NCBI GenBank assembly: GCA_942492835.1
Contig: OW818645.1
Coordinates: 620,001-684,000 of the forward strand
DNA from: GWB2-37-7 sp942492835
GTDB taxonomy: Bacteria > Bacillota > Clostridia > Lutisporales > Lutisporaceae
Length of the DNA stretch: 64,000 bases
Reading direction: 5' to 3'
Shown: piece by piece, positions 7,669 to 17,559 of the stretch
Layout: each line of letters starts with the position of its first letter
Numbering within the stretch: position 1 is the stretch's first letter
The notes under the pieces: model-generated
Databases searched by the model: none
Seen by the model: only the letters and a program-made list of their open reading frames with translations
What the model was told of the DNA's origin: nothing
Made by a program: the position numbers and the translations under genes

Positions 7669-9129
7669 ATGCAAAATTTACTATCTAGTAAATTAGACGA
7701 TAATATTAATATTATAAACGAAAAATTTAAAGACTGTCCTGATGTCAAAAGACAAAAATTATTGCTTAAGGATAGTTCAATTGCTTTGCTAGTATATATT
7801 GATGGACTTGTAAATATTGATATTTTACAAAGAGATATAATTTCTAGTCTTATGCAAATGAAAAGTTCAGATATTTTTGATGATAATCTTCAGATAACTT
7901 ATATTCCAACAGCAGAATCAAGTATTTCTGATAATTTAGATATCTTAATTGAGGCTATATTAGCAGGTAAAGTAGTCATATTCTTAAACGGATATGATCG
8001 AGCAATATACATAAGTATTACTAAATATGAAAAGAGAGCTATTACTCCTCCTGAAATAGAAAAAAACGTAAGAGGCCCCAATGAAGCTTTTATTGAGTCT
8101 ATCGATACAAATATGTCAATATTAAGAAGAAATATTAAGAATACAAAGTTAAAATTCAAAATACTCAAGGTTGGAAAATTAACAAACCAAACTGTTGCTA
8201 TTGTATATATAGAAGGCTTAGCAAATCCTCAAAGTATAAATATTGTTTATGATAAACTAGCAAGCATTGATTATGATAGTATATTTGATGTAGGTTATTT
8301 GACACATTTGATTGTAGATAACCCTTATACTCCATTTCCACATTTTTTAGCTACAGAGAGACCAGACAAAACAGTATCTTTTCTTAATGAAGGAAAACTG
8401 GCTATATTGCTTGATGGCTCACCCTCTGCATTACTTATGCCTATAGGCTTTTTCTCTGCATTTCAAACACCTGATGATTATAACTCAAATTGGCTTATTG
8501 GTTCTTTTAATAGATTTATTAGAGTTTTTGCACTGTTCATTGCTATATTTCTACCATCATTATATATCTCAATTGTATCCTACCACTATTATATGGTGCC
8601 TTTAAACTTACTGATACCACTAGCTGAATCTAGATTAAAGGTACCCTTTCCGCCAATTATAGAAGTACTTATTTTGGAATTTACTATTGAAATGCTCAGA
8701 GAAGCAACGATACGCTTGCCTACCTATATAGGTACCTCAATCGGTATTGTTGGAGGTTTAATCATCGGTCAAGCTGCAGTTAATGCAGGAATTGTAAGTA
8801 ACCTAGTAATAATTATTGTTGCTGTTACTGCCTTAGCATCATATTTGATACCTAATTATGATATGGGATTGGCAATAAGGTATATAAGATTTATTGTGAT
8901 GTTTTTTTCTTCTATTTTCGGGATATTAGGAATTATAATATGCAGTATGTTTATACTAGCACATTTAGTAGTACTTGAGTCACTTGGAGAACCTTATTTA
9001 AAGCCTCTGATGCCATTCAATTTCAATGGATTTAGAGATACTTTTATTAGACCACTACTAACGAATAAAAGTCAACCATCTTCTCAAACAAAAACTACTG
9101 ATAAAACTAGAGGTAAGAATAATGAATAA
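7669..9129 (+). CDS. gerAA: Spore germination receptor, GerA-family subunit A
   Basis: 486 aa. The N-terminal cytoplasmic region (about 1-270) is followed by a membrane domain of several segments between about 280 and 430 (FIRVFALFIAIFLPSLYIS onwards) and a short hydrophilic tail. The motif PFPPIIEVLILEFTIEMLREA is characteristic of GerA/SpoVAF proteins. Together with the B and C subunits it forms the inner-membrane receptor that senses nutrients and starts germination. The start is the ATG at 7669 with a poor ribosome site (ATGGTGAT); the TTG at 7636 has none. The gene overlaps gerAB by 8 nt. I could not identify a convincing sigma-G promoter in 7567-7668. Confidence 0.93.
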   Translation: MQNLLSSKLDDNINIINEKFKDCPDVKRQKLLLKDSSIALLVYIDGLVNIDILQRDIISSLMQMKSSDIFDDNLQITYIPTAESSISDNLDILIEAILAGKVVIFLNGYDRAIYISITKYEKRAITPPEIEKNVRGPNEAFIESIDTNMSILRRNIKNTKLKFKILKVGKLTNQTVAIVYIEGLANPQSINIVYDKLASIDYDSIFDVGYLTHLIVDNPYTPFPHFLATERPDKTVSFLNEGKLAILLDGSPSALLMPIGFFSAFQTPDDYNSNWLIGSFNRFIRVFALFIAIFLPSLYISIVSYHYYMVPLNLLIPLAESRLKVPFPPIIEVLILEFTIEMLREATIRLPTYIGTSIGIVGGLIIGQAAVNAGIVSNLVIIIVAVTALASYLIPNYDMGLAIRYIRFIVMFFSSIFGILGIIICSMFILAHLVVLESLGEPYLKPLMPFNFNGFRDTFIRPLLTNKSQPSSQTKTTDKTRGKNNE

Positions 9130-10231
9130 TAAAGTTAATGAAATCTCTTCAGGTCAGGTATATATTTTTGTAATTTCTGCTCAAATTAGTTCTGGTATAA
9201 TAACTCTTCCATCAAGTTTAGCTGAAAAATTAGGACATGATGGATGGATTTCAATCTTATTATCTGGCTTAATAACATGTATTTTGATAAGCATTATGAT
9301 GTCCTTACTGAAAAGATCTGGAAATCTTTCAATAATGGAAATTAATACTTATTTTTTTGGTAAGTTTATTGGTACTTTTTTAAATCTATTATTAATTAGT
9401 TATATAACATTTCTCGTTGCAATGAGTTTAAGAATTTTTATTGAAAATGTTAATATCTCAGTATTACAATCAACTCCTGAGTTAGTGTTAACCTGTTTTA
9501 TTTTTTTACCCATTGCATACTTAAGTTGGTATGGCTTGAAGTATATCTGCTGGTTTTCATATATAAAGCCTTTATTGCTTATTATTATTTTATTATACTT
9601 TATTCTAATTTCTAATTTATTCCGTGCTACATTTTTACAACCTATTGGTATTTCAGGTATTAAAAATATTATTAAAGGCTCTTATGAACCTTTTCTGAGT
9701 TTTTTGGGTTTTGAACTAATAACCCTGATTTATCCATATATTAAGGATAAAAATAATTCACTTAAATTTTTAATTTATGGTAATTTGACCACGACATTTT
9801 TTTACATTATTACTACTGTAATTCTGATAGGTTTTTTTGGTGAAAACATGTTAAAGCAATTGAACCATCCATTGTTTTCCATAGCAAGAGCTTATAAAGC
9901 TCCAGTATTAGAAAGACTTGATTTGTTTTTTATATCACTTTGGTTTCCGATAATGGCAATCTCTATATTAACGTATTTTTTCTGTGCATTCTCCAGCATG
10001 AAAAAACTTCTTAAACTAGAAAATGATAAACCAAAATCTAAAATTCTTCTTATTGTTTTTTCTATTTTTGTTATAAGTCTTAGCAGATTACCTAAAGACA
10101 TACTTCAGGTTAGAAAACTTTTTGATATTGTTGGTTATCTGGGCGCCACTTATATTTGCTATATTTTATTATGTTATATTATTTCTTTTATTAAAAAACC
10201 AAGAGGTGTAGAAAATGAAAAACCTTTATAG
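9122..10231 (+). CDS. gerAB: Spore germination receptor, GerB-family subunit B (APC-superfamily permease)
   Basis: 369 aa, integral membrane, about ten hydrophobic segments over the whole length, beginning with SGQVYIFVISAQISSGIITL, the family's N-terminal signature. B subunits resemble amino-acid permeases and carry the germinant-binding pocket. Translation is coupled: the ATG lies inside the 3' end of gerAA and the stop lies 17 nt inside gerAC. Subunit order A-B-C follows the Bacillus gerA type rather than the A-C-B order common in clostridial gerK. Confidence 0.92.
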   Translation: MNNKVNEISSGQVYIFVISAQISSGIITLPSSLAEKLGHDGWISILLSGLITCILISIMMSLLKRSGNLSIMEINTYFFGKFIGTFLNLLLISYITFLVAMSLRIFIENVNISVLQSTPELVLTCFIFLPIAYLSWYGLKYICWFSYIKPLLLIIILLYFILISNLFRATFLQPIGISGIKNIIKGSYEPFLSFLGFELITLIYPYIKDKNNSLKFLIYGNLTTTFFYIITTVILIGFFGENMLKQLNHPLFSIARAYKAPVLERLDLFFISLWFPIMAISILTYFFCAFSSMKKLLKLENDKPKSKILLIVFSIFVISLSRLPKDILQVRKLFDIVGYLGATYICYILLCYIISFIKKPRGVENEKPL

Positions 10232-11330
10232 AATTATTGTCTTACTTATTGCATGTAATTTTTTGCTAACTGGTTGCTGGGATCAAAAGATTTTTGAACA
10301 AATAGGTTTAGTACTTACAGTTGGCATAGAAAAGTCTGATGATGGAAAATTACTAGTAACATATATTTACCCAGTTATGGGTGGAAAAGAGAAGGATGGA
10401 GTAGATATGATCTCTACAGAATCCTCCTTATTGAGAGGCGCAAGGGAAAATGTAAACCATGAGTCACCAAAACTTTTAGAAAGTGGAAAAACACAACAGG
10501 TACTAATTTCTGAAGATTTAGCAAGAACAGGAATTCATAATATTTTAGAGGTATTTCAAAGAGATGTTGCACTACCTACTATTGCTAGTGTTGTTATTGT
10601 TGAAGGATCTCCTCACGAATTGCTGGAAAAAGGTAAGGAATTCCAATATAAACCAAGACTATCTTTCTATTTGCTTCAACTCTTAGAAAATAATTCTAAG
10701 CTATCAAATATCCCAGATACAAGAATATATAATTTTGATATCGATTATTATGCACCTGGTATAGACCCTATTGTTCCAATGATTAGGCTGAGAGAAAAAT
10801 CAGTAGTCCTTATAGGGTGTGCACTTTTTACTGATGATAAAATGGTAGGTAATCTGGATAGTAATAATACTATTATGTTAATGGGATTGATGGGTAAACT
10901 CAAGGATACATATTTAGTATTTGAAAGCAAACAATATCCTACTAGCAATCCTAATAATTATGGCATATCCTTAATTGTTAGTACACAAAAACGCAAAATA
11001 GATATAGCTTTTGACGAGGAAGGTATACCTATCATTAATATAAATTTAAAATTTAATTGTATATTACAAGAATATAGATGGGATGAGACAGATAAAATGA
11101 GTGAAAAAAACAAGCTTGAAAAAAGTTTATCTAAGCAATTAACTACTAGTTGTAATGAAGTTGTCAAAAAAATGCAAGTAGTTAATAGTGACCCTATTGG
11201 CCTGGGAAATTTGATTAGAGCTAAATATTATCAGTATTGGCAAAACATTGATTGGAAAGAAGTATACCCAGAAGCAAAGATAAATGTAGATGCATCTATA
11301 AAAATATTGAAATCAGGGATAATAAAATAA
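10215..11330 (+). CDS. gerAC: Spore germination receptor lipoprotein, GerC-family subunit C
   Basis: 371 aa lipoprotein. A signal peptide with lipobox LLTGC (Cys at about residue 21) is followed by WDQKIFEQIGLVLTVGIE, the conserved start of mature GerC proteins. The remaining sequence is the three-domain GerC ectodomain, which sits outside the inner spore membrane. GAGGTG is 8 nt before the ATG, inside gerAB. It is the last gene of the operon: its stop codon lies in the left arm of the terminator at 11321-11356. Confidence 0.92.
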   Translation: MKNLYRIIVLLIACNFLLTGCWDQKIFEQIGLVLTVGIEKSDDGKLLVTYIYPVMGGKEKDGVDMISTESSLLRGARENVNHESPKLLESGKTQQVLISEDLARTGIHNILEVFQRDVALPTIASVVIVEGSPHELLEKGKEFQYKPRLSFYLLQLLENNSKLSNIPDTRIYNFDIDYYAPGIDPIVPMIRLREKSVVLIGCALFTDDKMVGNLDSNNTIMLMGLMGKLKDTYLVFESKQYPTSNPNNYGISLIVSTQKRKIDIAFDEEGIPIININLKFNCILQEYRWDETDKMSEKNKLEKSLSKQLTTSCNEVVKKMQVVNSDPIGLGNLIRAKYYQYWQNIDWKEVYPEAKINVDASIKILKSGIIK

Positions 11331-11356
11331 ATCGGTAGCTACCGATTTATTTTATT
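11321..11356. terminator. Bidirectional terminator, perfect 18-bp-arm palindrome
   Basis: Arms 11321-11338 and 11339-11356, with a CGGTAGCTACCG core flanked by A/T tracts. Both convergent genes end inside it: the gerAC stop (11328-11330) is in the left arm and the helicase stop (11347-11349) in the right. Confidence 0.92.
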
Positions 11357-13410
11357 ATCAAAAGATTGTTCTGTAGACATACTTTTAAATCAAGCTGTTT
11401 TGACACTCCATAAAAGTCTATTATCAGCTTGGTTGTATCCTTTACTTTTAATATATTAGAAATCGTGCCCTCCATAAATATCTTATGAAATACCTTCTGC
11501 CCAATTTGTAGGTTGCAGCTTTCAACTAAATTAACATTTAATATCTCATCAACAAATTTTGAAGGATCAACCTGTCTGCCATAACGTTCCTTTGGAACAC
11601 ATATATAAAGTATATTCTTTGCTCTAGTAGCTGCTACATATAAAAGTCTACGTTCCTCTTCCAGCTCATTTGGCTTAAGGTTCTCACTACCTTCATAGGG
11701 AGAAAGTCCTTTAACCACACCGCTGATAAATACTGTGTCAAACTCAAGACCCTTAGCCTTATGCATTGTGAGCAGTCTAACACTATCCTTTTTATTGCTT
11801 TTGTACCTTGCTTCTTTTGTTTTTTCTTCAACCTCTTCTACATGATCAAGAAAATCTTTGATTTCATCAAAATGCTGTATTGCGTCTCCTGCTTCCTCTA
11901 GTGCCTCAATTAACCCCTTTGCATTAATACCCTTACTACTTGCATAATCTCTTAAGTATTCCTCATAGCCTATATAGCTTCTTATATACTTAAATGCATC
12001 TTTTGCCTTCATATTAGACATACGCTTTATACTGTGCTGAAAATCCACCAATACATTTACTTGTCTACCATTAAGACTGCAGTAGGTTATGAGATTGGTG
12101 ATCAAATTCCCATCATACTTAATAGCTGTTGCTATAGAATCACGGCTTATATATCGTTTTGGCTTGTTAAGTATCCTAGTAATTTCTCTTTCTCTGCCAA
12201 TTCCAGCAGCTAACTGAAAATATGCCATTATATCTCGGATTACCCAGTGTTTATATATTGATGCAGCCCCATCTGCTGATGTAAATGGGATATTGTGATC
12301 CATAAATGCATCTACTAATGCTCTTGATTGTAGGTTGGTTCTAAATATTACTGCTATGTCAGAGTAGCTTCCAGACCTGGCAGTAAGTTCCTTTATCCTC
12401 ACTGCTATAAGTCTTGCTTCTTCTTCAAAATCCTTAACACTTATTATATTAGGCATTTCCCCTTGATCCTTTATCGGTTGAAGCTTTTTGGGATATCGAT
12501 TTTTATTATTGTCAATAAGCGCCATTGCGCAGCTTAAAATCTGTTTTGTACTCCTATAATTTTCTTTTAGTGTAATTTTAGTGCTGTTCTTATATATATC
12601 TTCAAATTCCATAAGTATTCCAGGCGCAGCACCTCTGAAGCCATAAATACTCTGGTCATCATCTCCAACTACGAAAACATTTCTAAGAGGTTCAGTAATA
12701 ATCTTTATAGCTTCGAACTGCACCGGACTTATATCTTGAAATTCATCAATAAGTATATAAGTATACTTTGCTCTTACTAACTCTAATACTCTTTTATTGT
12801 TTTTCAATAGATAATAGCAATCTATAAGCATATCGTCATAATCAAACTTATTTTGCTTTTGCTTTATAGTATAATAGCTTTCAAAAATCTGCCTAAACTC
12901 TTCTATAGTACAGGATTGCGGTTTATAATCAGCTGTATCAGATAATGTATTTATAAAATATCCTATATCATTAATTACATCTGAGATTCTATCGTCATCC
13001 TCACTGAAATCCAGTTGAAGACTGCGTGCTATGTTCTTAATGATATTGTATTTTTCTGATTCATCCAGCAGATTATCAAGTTTATAGTTTTCGTATTGCC
13101 TTAAAATCCTGAAGAATACTGAGTGAAAGGTTCCAAAAGTTATTTCATTTAGCTTCGTTGTACTAGCTATGTTATATTCTGCTGCAAATTTGAAAAACCT
13201 TTCCTTCATCTCGGCTGCCGAATCCTTTGAAAATGTAACTACTAATATGTTTTCAGGCTTTGCCACACCTGTTTTAATCATATTTGCAAGACGATGTACT
13301 ATTATTGTGGTTTTACCTGTACCTGGACCCGCTAATACCATACACGGACCTTGCTCCTGCTCTGCTGCTTTTCTTTGCTCTTCATTTAAAGTCTCTAGTA
13401 ATTTATTCAT
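11347..13410 (-). CDS. UvrD/PcrA-like superfamily 1 DNA helicase
   Basis: 687 aa, shorter than typical PcrA (about 730) but with all SF1A motifs: Q-motif LNEEQRKAAEQ, Walker A GPGTGKTT, Walker B LIDEFQD, GDDDQSIYGFRGA, ENYRSTKQIL, LTMHKAKGLEFD and RRLLYVAATRAK. The C-terminal GQKVFHKIFMEGTI matches the small C-terminal domain of PcrA. It is an ATP-driven 3'-5' helicase of repair or recombination. The ATG at 13410 is 11 bp after the molybdoenzyme gene, with AAGGTGC between, so the two are co-transcribed. A separate housekeeping pcrA is likely elsewhere, so a gene symbol is withheld. Confidence 0.88.
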   Translation of the reverse strand: MNKLLETLNEEQRKAAEQEQGPCMVLAGPGTGKTTIIVHRLANMIKTGVAKPENILVVTFSKDSAAEMKERFFKFAAEYNIASTTKLNEITFGTFHSVFFRILRQYENYKLDNLLDESEKYNIIKNIARSLQLDFSEDDDRISDVINDIGYFINTLSDTADYKPQSCTIEEFRQIFESYYTIKQKQNKFDYDDMLIDCYYLLKNNKRVLELVRAKYTYILIDEFQDISPVQFEAIKIITEPLRNVFVVGDDDQSIYGFRGAAPGILMEFEDIYKNSTKITLKENYRSTKQILSCAMALIDNNKNRYPKKLQPIKDQGEMPNIISVKDFEEEARLIAVRIKELTARSGSYSDIAVIFRTNLQSRALVDAFMDHNIPFTSADGAASIYKHWVIRDIMAYFQLAAGIGREREITRILNKPKRYISRDSIATAIKYDGNLITNLITYCSLNGRQVNVLVDFQHSIKRMSNMKAKDAFKYIRSYIGYEEYLRDYASSKGINAKGLIEALEEAGDAIQHFDEIKDFLDHVEEVEEKTKEARYKSNKKDSVRLLTMHKAKGLEFDTVFISGVVKGLSPYEGSENLKPNELEEERRLLYVAATRAKNILYICVPKERYGRQVDPSKFVDEILNVNLVESCNLQIGQKVFHKIFMEGTISNILKVKDTTKLIIDFYGVSKQLDLKVCLQNNLLIIK

Positions 13411-13421
13411 TCTTTAGCACC

Positions 13422-15380
13422 TTATTTTCTTATTTTGCATTTACATTCATTGTATATAGCTTGTTTTCCTATATCACTTACATCATGGGGCATCAACCTG
13501 TTTACACTGCCTCCATTTTTCTTCCACCAGCCTTCTTTCATAAACAGTAAACCCTTCTGAGTATTATCTGATACAAAGGCTTCTGCAACAAGACTTCCAT
13601 ATTCATTATATAGCTCGACAAGCTGTTTGTCTTTAATATTTAAGACTATAGCATCCTCTTTGCAAATATAGACTGGTGGATGCTCTATATCTGAAGTAAT
13701 TAGATGTTGGGAATGCAAGGATTCTCTAGTATGTACCGTAAGCAGTGTGAAGCTTTCCTCACCATTATTTTCATAATTAGAAATACATTTTTGTAGCTTG
13801 GAAGGATCTATAAACCCAAATTTTCCAGATGGTGTTTTAAAGCTATAATCAGCCCATGGTACAGGATTGTTTTGCTCAGCATAAGCATAGGAATTTCTTT
13901 TAAGAGTACTTATATCAAGCCCAATATCTTGAACCTTACTTAAAAGCTTATCAAGCCATTGTTCTTCATTCATTTGTGGAAAATTTGTGATATTCATTCT
14001 TTCTGCCAGCATACTATAGATTTCAAATTCTGGTTTTGCTTCAAAATACCTTGATACCAGTTTCTGATTATAAAACATATATCCGTTCCACATACTAGAG
14101 TACATGATATCTGTTTCTTCCATAAAATATGTCACAGGTAATATTATATCTGCAAGCTGTGCAGTATCAGTCATAAAATGGTCTAATACAACCTTGAATT
14201 CTGTACTGATTATTGCCTTAACTGCTTCCTCTGAGTTTGGGAGCTGTAAAGCAGGATTTGATCTACTGATAAATAATGCCTTAACCTTTGGATTGTCTAG
14301 TTTTGACAGTTCAGCTGCAAATCTAGGCTTAGCAATAAATCTATGCTGAGGCTTTATAGAAGGTTCTACCGCTTCCCAATTTATATAGCTGCTATATATC
14401 TTGTTTGCATAATTCACTCCACCTCCAGATATTCCTATGTTGCCAGACAAAGCTCCAAGCATATCTATACTTCTTACAGTGGCACCTCCATTTTGATACC
14501 TCTGCACTCCATAGCCCACATAGATTGTTGCAGGCTTATTAATAATAGCATCTGCAAAGCTTTCAACTGTTTTTTGCTCTGTACCGCTTACCATATATAA
14601 CTCGTTATAATCAAGACTTTTTACATATTCTTTTATTTCTTCAAAGCCTTTTGTATACTTTTCAACAAAGGTCTTATCATATAGCTCATTTTCTATGATG
14701 TACTTTGCTACTGCACAGACAAAGGCAGTATCACCCTTTGACTTAAGCTTTATATGCCAATCGCTAATAGCCGCTGTAGCTGTAGCAATTGGATCTATTA
14801 ATATAACTCTTGCACCCTTTTCCTTTGCCTTTTTAATAAAAGGTACCAGGTGGATATTAGTTTCTACGGGATTTCTGCCCCAAATTATAATAGTTTTTGC
14901 ATTGTATATATCAAGAGGTGAGTGCCCCTTAACATCGCCAAAATCACTTTGTTGGGCTGCTATGCCTGCACCCCAGCAAAGATTGCCATCGAAAGTAGTA
15001 ACATTTCCCAGGTAATCAAAGAATAGGTTTTCAATGTTTTTGAGCATACCCCCTGCTCCTCCGTCATTAAACTGGGCAATTGATAAAGTGCCATAGTTAT
15101 CTATATAGTGCTTTAGCTTGCATGCTATAGTATTTAGAGCTTCATCCCATGTAATCTCGACAAATTTATCCTTTACTTTTTTCATAGGATGTTTGAGTCT
15201 TAAGGGGCTATACATTCTCTCAACATGTTTTCTGCCCTTTTCACATATAAAGCCCTGAGTTATAGGGTGCTCCTTATTGCCTTCTAGTTTAGTAACCTTT
15301 CCATCTATAATTTCTGTCCTCATACTGCATAAATCAAAACAGTCTAAGGGGCAGGCACATAACTTATATTCCTTAGACAT
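13422..15380 (-). CDS. Molybdopterin (bis-MGD) oxidoreductase with N-terminal [4Fe-4S] domain
   Basis: 652 aa. The N-terminal iron-sulfur motif is CACPLDCFDLC...GFICEKG (residues about 5-50). The body is a DMSO-reductase-family molybdopterin domain and the end a molydopterin-dinucleotide-binding domain (about 540-650, HTRESLHSQHL). DGNLCWGAG is at the usual place of the Mo-ligand loop, with Cys available and no in-frame UGA. No twin-arginine signal is present, so it is cytoplasmic. The start is the ATG at 15380: GGAGGAG lies 6 nt upstream, whereas the longer TTG frame (15395) begins inside this site. No electron-transfer subunits are adjacent and the substrate is unknown. Confidence 0.85.
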   Translation of the reverse strand: MSKEYKLCACPLDCFDLCSMRTEIIDGKVTKLEGNKEHPITQGFICEKGRKHVERMYSPLRLKHPMKKVKDKFVEITWDEALNTIACKLKHYIDNYGTLSIAQFNDGGAGGMLKNIENLFFDYLGNVTTFDGNLCWGAGIAAQQSDFGDVKGHSPLDIYNAKTIIIWGRNPVETNIHLVPFIKKAKEKGARVILIDPIATATAAISDWHIKLKSKGDTAFVCAVAKYIIENELYDKTFVEKYTKGFEEIKEYVKSLDYNELYMVSGTEQKTVESFADAIINKPATIYVGYGVQRYQNGGATVRSIDMLGALSGNIGISGGGVNYANKIYSSYINWEAVEPSIKPQHRFIAKPRFAAELSKLDNPKVKALFISRSNPALQLPNSEEAVKAIISTEFKVVLDHFMTDTAQLADIILPVTYFMEETDIMYSSMWNGYMFYNQKLVSRYFEAKPEFEIYSMLAERMNITNFPQMNEEQWLDKLLSKVQDIGLDISTLKRNSYAYAEQNNPVPWADYSFKTPSGKFGFIDPSKLQKCISNYENNGEESFTLLTVHTRESLHSQHLITSDIEHPPVYICKEDAIVLNIKDKQLVELYNEYGSLVAEAFVSDNTQKGLLFMKEGWWKKNGGSVNRLMPHDVSDIGKQAIYNECKCKIRK

Positions 15381-15739
15381 CAAAGGCTCCTCCAATCAAA
15401 ACATAATATAAATATTATAGCATTGCTAAACTATAAAAAATAGCATTGAAACATCAAGAAGATTACAAACTTATTGGCAAAGTGTCGATGTGTGACGATT
15501 TATGTCTAATCCTTTTGTTTGCATTCATATTGTGTATACGATATACTATATTGGTATTTATTTACAGTAAAGATCGGTTTAAATTATAGTTATACTTTCA
15601 AATATTATATAATTGATTCTATATACAATAAATAATATTGGCCTATTATATAGCACTCTTGCTATATAAACAACTGTAATTTATTAATTATTGATTCTAA
15701 AAATATTTTTATATTGGAGTGCAAAATTAAAATTTCAAC
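15381..15739. other. Intergenic region with a small hairpin
   Basis: 359 bp, very AT-rich. The only clear structure is a perfect 9-bp inverted repeat (15647-15655 / 15660-15668, TATATAGCA) with a CTCT loop and no T-run. It must hold the divergent promoters of the molybdoenzyme gene and the small membrane gene, but I cannot assign them with confidence. Confidence 0.5.
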
Positions 15740-16150
15740 TTGAAAATTCATGAATATTCTGCAATAGTATTACAAACTTCCATCATACTAATTTTTATTG
15801 AACTATTAATATTAACAATATATGTCTTTAAAAATTATAAAAAACTAAAACTACTAAAAATGAAAAAGTCAGAAAAAATTATAGCATTATTAGTAGGTAT
15901 TTCAATTATAATACTTTTAGTAATAACATTTATACAATTAAACTACAAAGAGAGTGGCGGTATATTTACTAATATTGAAAAAATACAAATAAATGATAAA
16001 TATTACGTTATACTGTATGGCAAACATATTTGTTGTACAGTAAATGAATATAATTTAATCGAAGCTGATAGAAAATATATAATAAAATATAAATGGAATA
16101 CGATTATAAATAATAATACAAAATTTTTAAGAATCAAACATACAAAGTAA
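15740..16150 (+). CDS. Small membrane protein, unknown
   Basis: 136 aa with two predicted membrane helices (about 10-30 and 47-66), a Lys-rich loop between them and a hydrophilic C-terminal domain of about 70 residues with IEKIQINDKYYVILYGK. The start is uncertain: the frame opens with TTG at 15740, and the nearest GGAG (15716-15719) is 20 nt away, too far; Met42 would remove the first helix. The codon use is even more AT-rich than its neighbours, which hints at acquisition. I recognise no family. Confidence 0.5.
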   Translation: MKIHEYSAIVLQTSIILIFIELLILTIYVFKNYKKLKLLKMKKSEKIIALLVGISIIILLVITFIQLNYKESGGIFTNIEKIQINDKYYVILYGKHICCTVNEYNLIEADRKYIIKYKWNTIINNNTKFLRIKHTK

Positions 16151-16157
16151 AGAAATT

Positions 16158-16322
16158 TTATAGTTGTATAATTATGTCAACTAATATTAGCTTCAATTTC
16201 GCCAATAAAATACCAATCTCTTTTTTACATCTTTCTGCCTTGGGTGCATCACATGCACTTTAAACGGCTTCGTTTTTATATTTTCCACATTTACCACATA
16301 TTTCATATTTTTCTCTTGACAT
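16158..16322 (-). pseudogene. Possible remnant of a small Cys-rich (zinc-ribbon-like) protein
   Basis: On the minus strand an ATG at 16322 opens a frame with CGKCG, is cut by an in-frame TAA at 16260-16262 (codon 21), then continues 33 codons with two more cysteines (SACDAPKAERC) and a helical tail. The CxxC...C...C spacing suggests a metal-binding peptide. There is no Shine-Dalgarno site before the ATG. It may be a decayed gene or chance. Confidence 0.3.
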
Positions 16323-16436
16323 TATATATTATATATTGTATATTATGTATGTTAATGTATTTTATTGTATTTTGTTGTATGAATGTGTCTTTTTATGTCG
16401 TATTATGAATATTTGACCTCTATTATACTTGTTTAT

Positions 16437-16481
16437 ATATGTTGCATTAAAGAAGTTACATCAGGTTATTGTGCAACATAT
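16437..16481. repeat. 10-bp inverted repeat in the hydrolase upstream region
   Basis: ATATGTTGCA (16437-16446) and TGCAACATAT (16472-16481) form a perfect inverted repeat with a 25-bp spacer, about 160 bp before the alpha/beta hydrolase start. It could be a protein-binding site pair or an RNA hairpin. Nothing else was recognised in 16323-16639. Confidence 0.5.
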
Positions 16482-16639
16482 TAAATTAGGAGTATGATTT
16501 TGGTATATTTAAGGTAATTCTGTAAAAGTTTATTGTAAAATATATAAAATACAAATTATTAGATTTTTTTAAAGAAAAAAAGTCGCCTTTTACGGGTGGA
16601 CATTAAATATATTATAAATTATATTCGGGGGGAATTTAA

Positions 16640-17515
16640 ATGAAAACAGTGATTAAAAATTATGCACAAATTAGAGATTTCAAAATGTATTATGAAATCT
16701 CAGGTAATCCCAAAGGAGACTGGTTGGTATTAATCCACGGCATATCGGGGTCTACGAGATGTTGGAAGTATCAGACCGATGAATTCAACAAACATTTTAG
16801 AGTACTCAATCTTGACCTAGTAGGGCATGGAAATTCAACAACATCGGATTGTGAGAAGTACAATGGAGTTATCATTGCAAACCATTTACGATTGCTAATG
16901 GACAAATTGGGAATTCAAAAAGCCCATATGCTCGGTCTGTCTCTTGGAACAATAGTTCAGCAGTATTTCTGTGAGCTATTCCCAGAGAGGATAATCTCAT
17001 TGATATTTGCAAGTCCTATATGCAAACCGAATTACCTATCCAAATTCTTTAACAGCTTTGCAGAAAAGGTATTTCTGAAGATTTTTAATAAGAGCATATA
17101 TATGAAGCTGATGGCAAACATGATGCTCCCTGGAAAAGCACACATGAAGTCTAGAAAATTTTTCCTTCAGGAAACACTTAAAATGAGCGACACAGAATTC
17201 TATAAATGGTGGAAAGTAGTTGTACAGGGTGATCATTATAACTTCCTAACGCAATACGATATACCTTCGCTTATAGTAGTGGGTGACAAGGACTTCTGTT
17301 TCTACAGCGATGCTCTTGCTCTGAAAGAAAAGTTTGTAAACAGTAATTTCAGAGTTATTAAAGATGTGGGACATGTATTTATATTCCAGAAACCAGTAGA
17401 ATTCAACCATATGGTTGTTGAATTCATAGATGGATTGAAAAACAATGTACATTATGCTTCTTCCTATTCAGAATCAGATGTGGAATTTGAATATAGATAT
17501 GCAGCAGAAGCATAA
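16640..17515 (+). CDS. Alpha/beta hydrolase
   Basis: 291 aa single-domain alpha/beta hydrolase. The oxyanion motif HGISGS is at 33-38, the nucleophile elbow GLSLGT has Ser101, and the likely acid and base are Asp218 (GDKD) and His245 (DVGHVF). A helical lid occupies about 130-195. There is no signal peptide. The C-terminal 25 residues after the fold are rich in Ser, Tyr and Glu (SSYSESDVEFEYRY), an unusual tail. GGGGGG lies before the ATG. The gene is monocistronic and ends in a strong terminator. Substrate cannot be inferred. Confidence 0.85.
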   Translation: MKTVIKNYAQIRDFKMYYEISGNPKGDWLVLIHGISGSTRCWKYQTDEFNKHFRVLNLDLVGHGNSTTSDCEKYNGVIIANHLRLLMDKLGIQKAHMLGLSLGTIVQQYFCELFPERIISLIFASPICKPNYLSKFFNSFAEKVFLKIFNKSIYMKLMANMMLPGKAHMKSRKFFLQETLKMSDTEFYKWWKVVVQGDHYNFLTQYDIPSLIVVGDKDFCFYSDALALKEKFVNSNFRVIKDVGHVFIFQKPVEFNHMVVEFIDGLKNNVHYASSYSESDVEFEYRYAAEA

Positions 17516-17559
17516 CGAACAACTATAAATCCTATAATGAAGATTATATATTAAAGTTT

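Noticed and set aside
13422..15380. Selenocysteine at the molybdenum ligand position
   Set aside because: The loop reads NLCWGAG with an ordinary Cys codon and the frame has no in-frame UGA.
15381..15739. Small RNA around the 9-bp hairpin
   Set aside because: No promoter or terminator T-run supports a transcript.
16158..16322. Selenoprotein reading through the internal stop
   Set aside because: The internal stop is TAA, not TGA, so selenocysteine is excluded.
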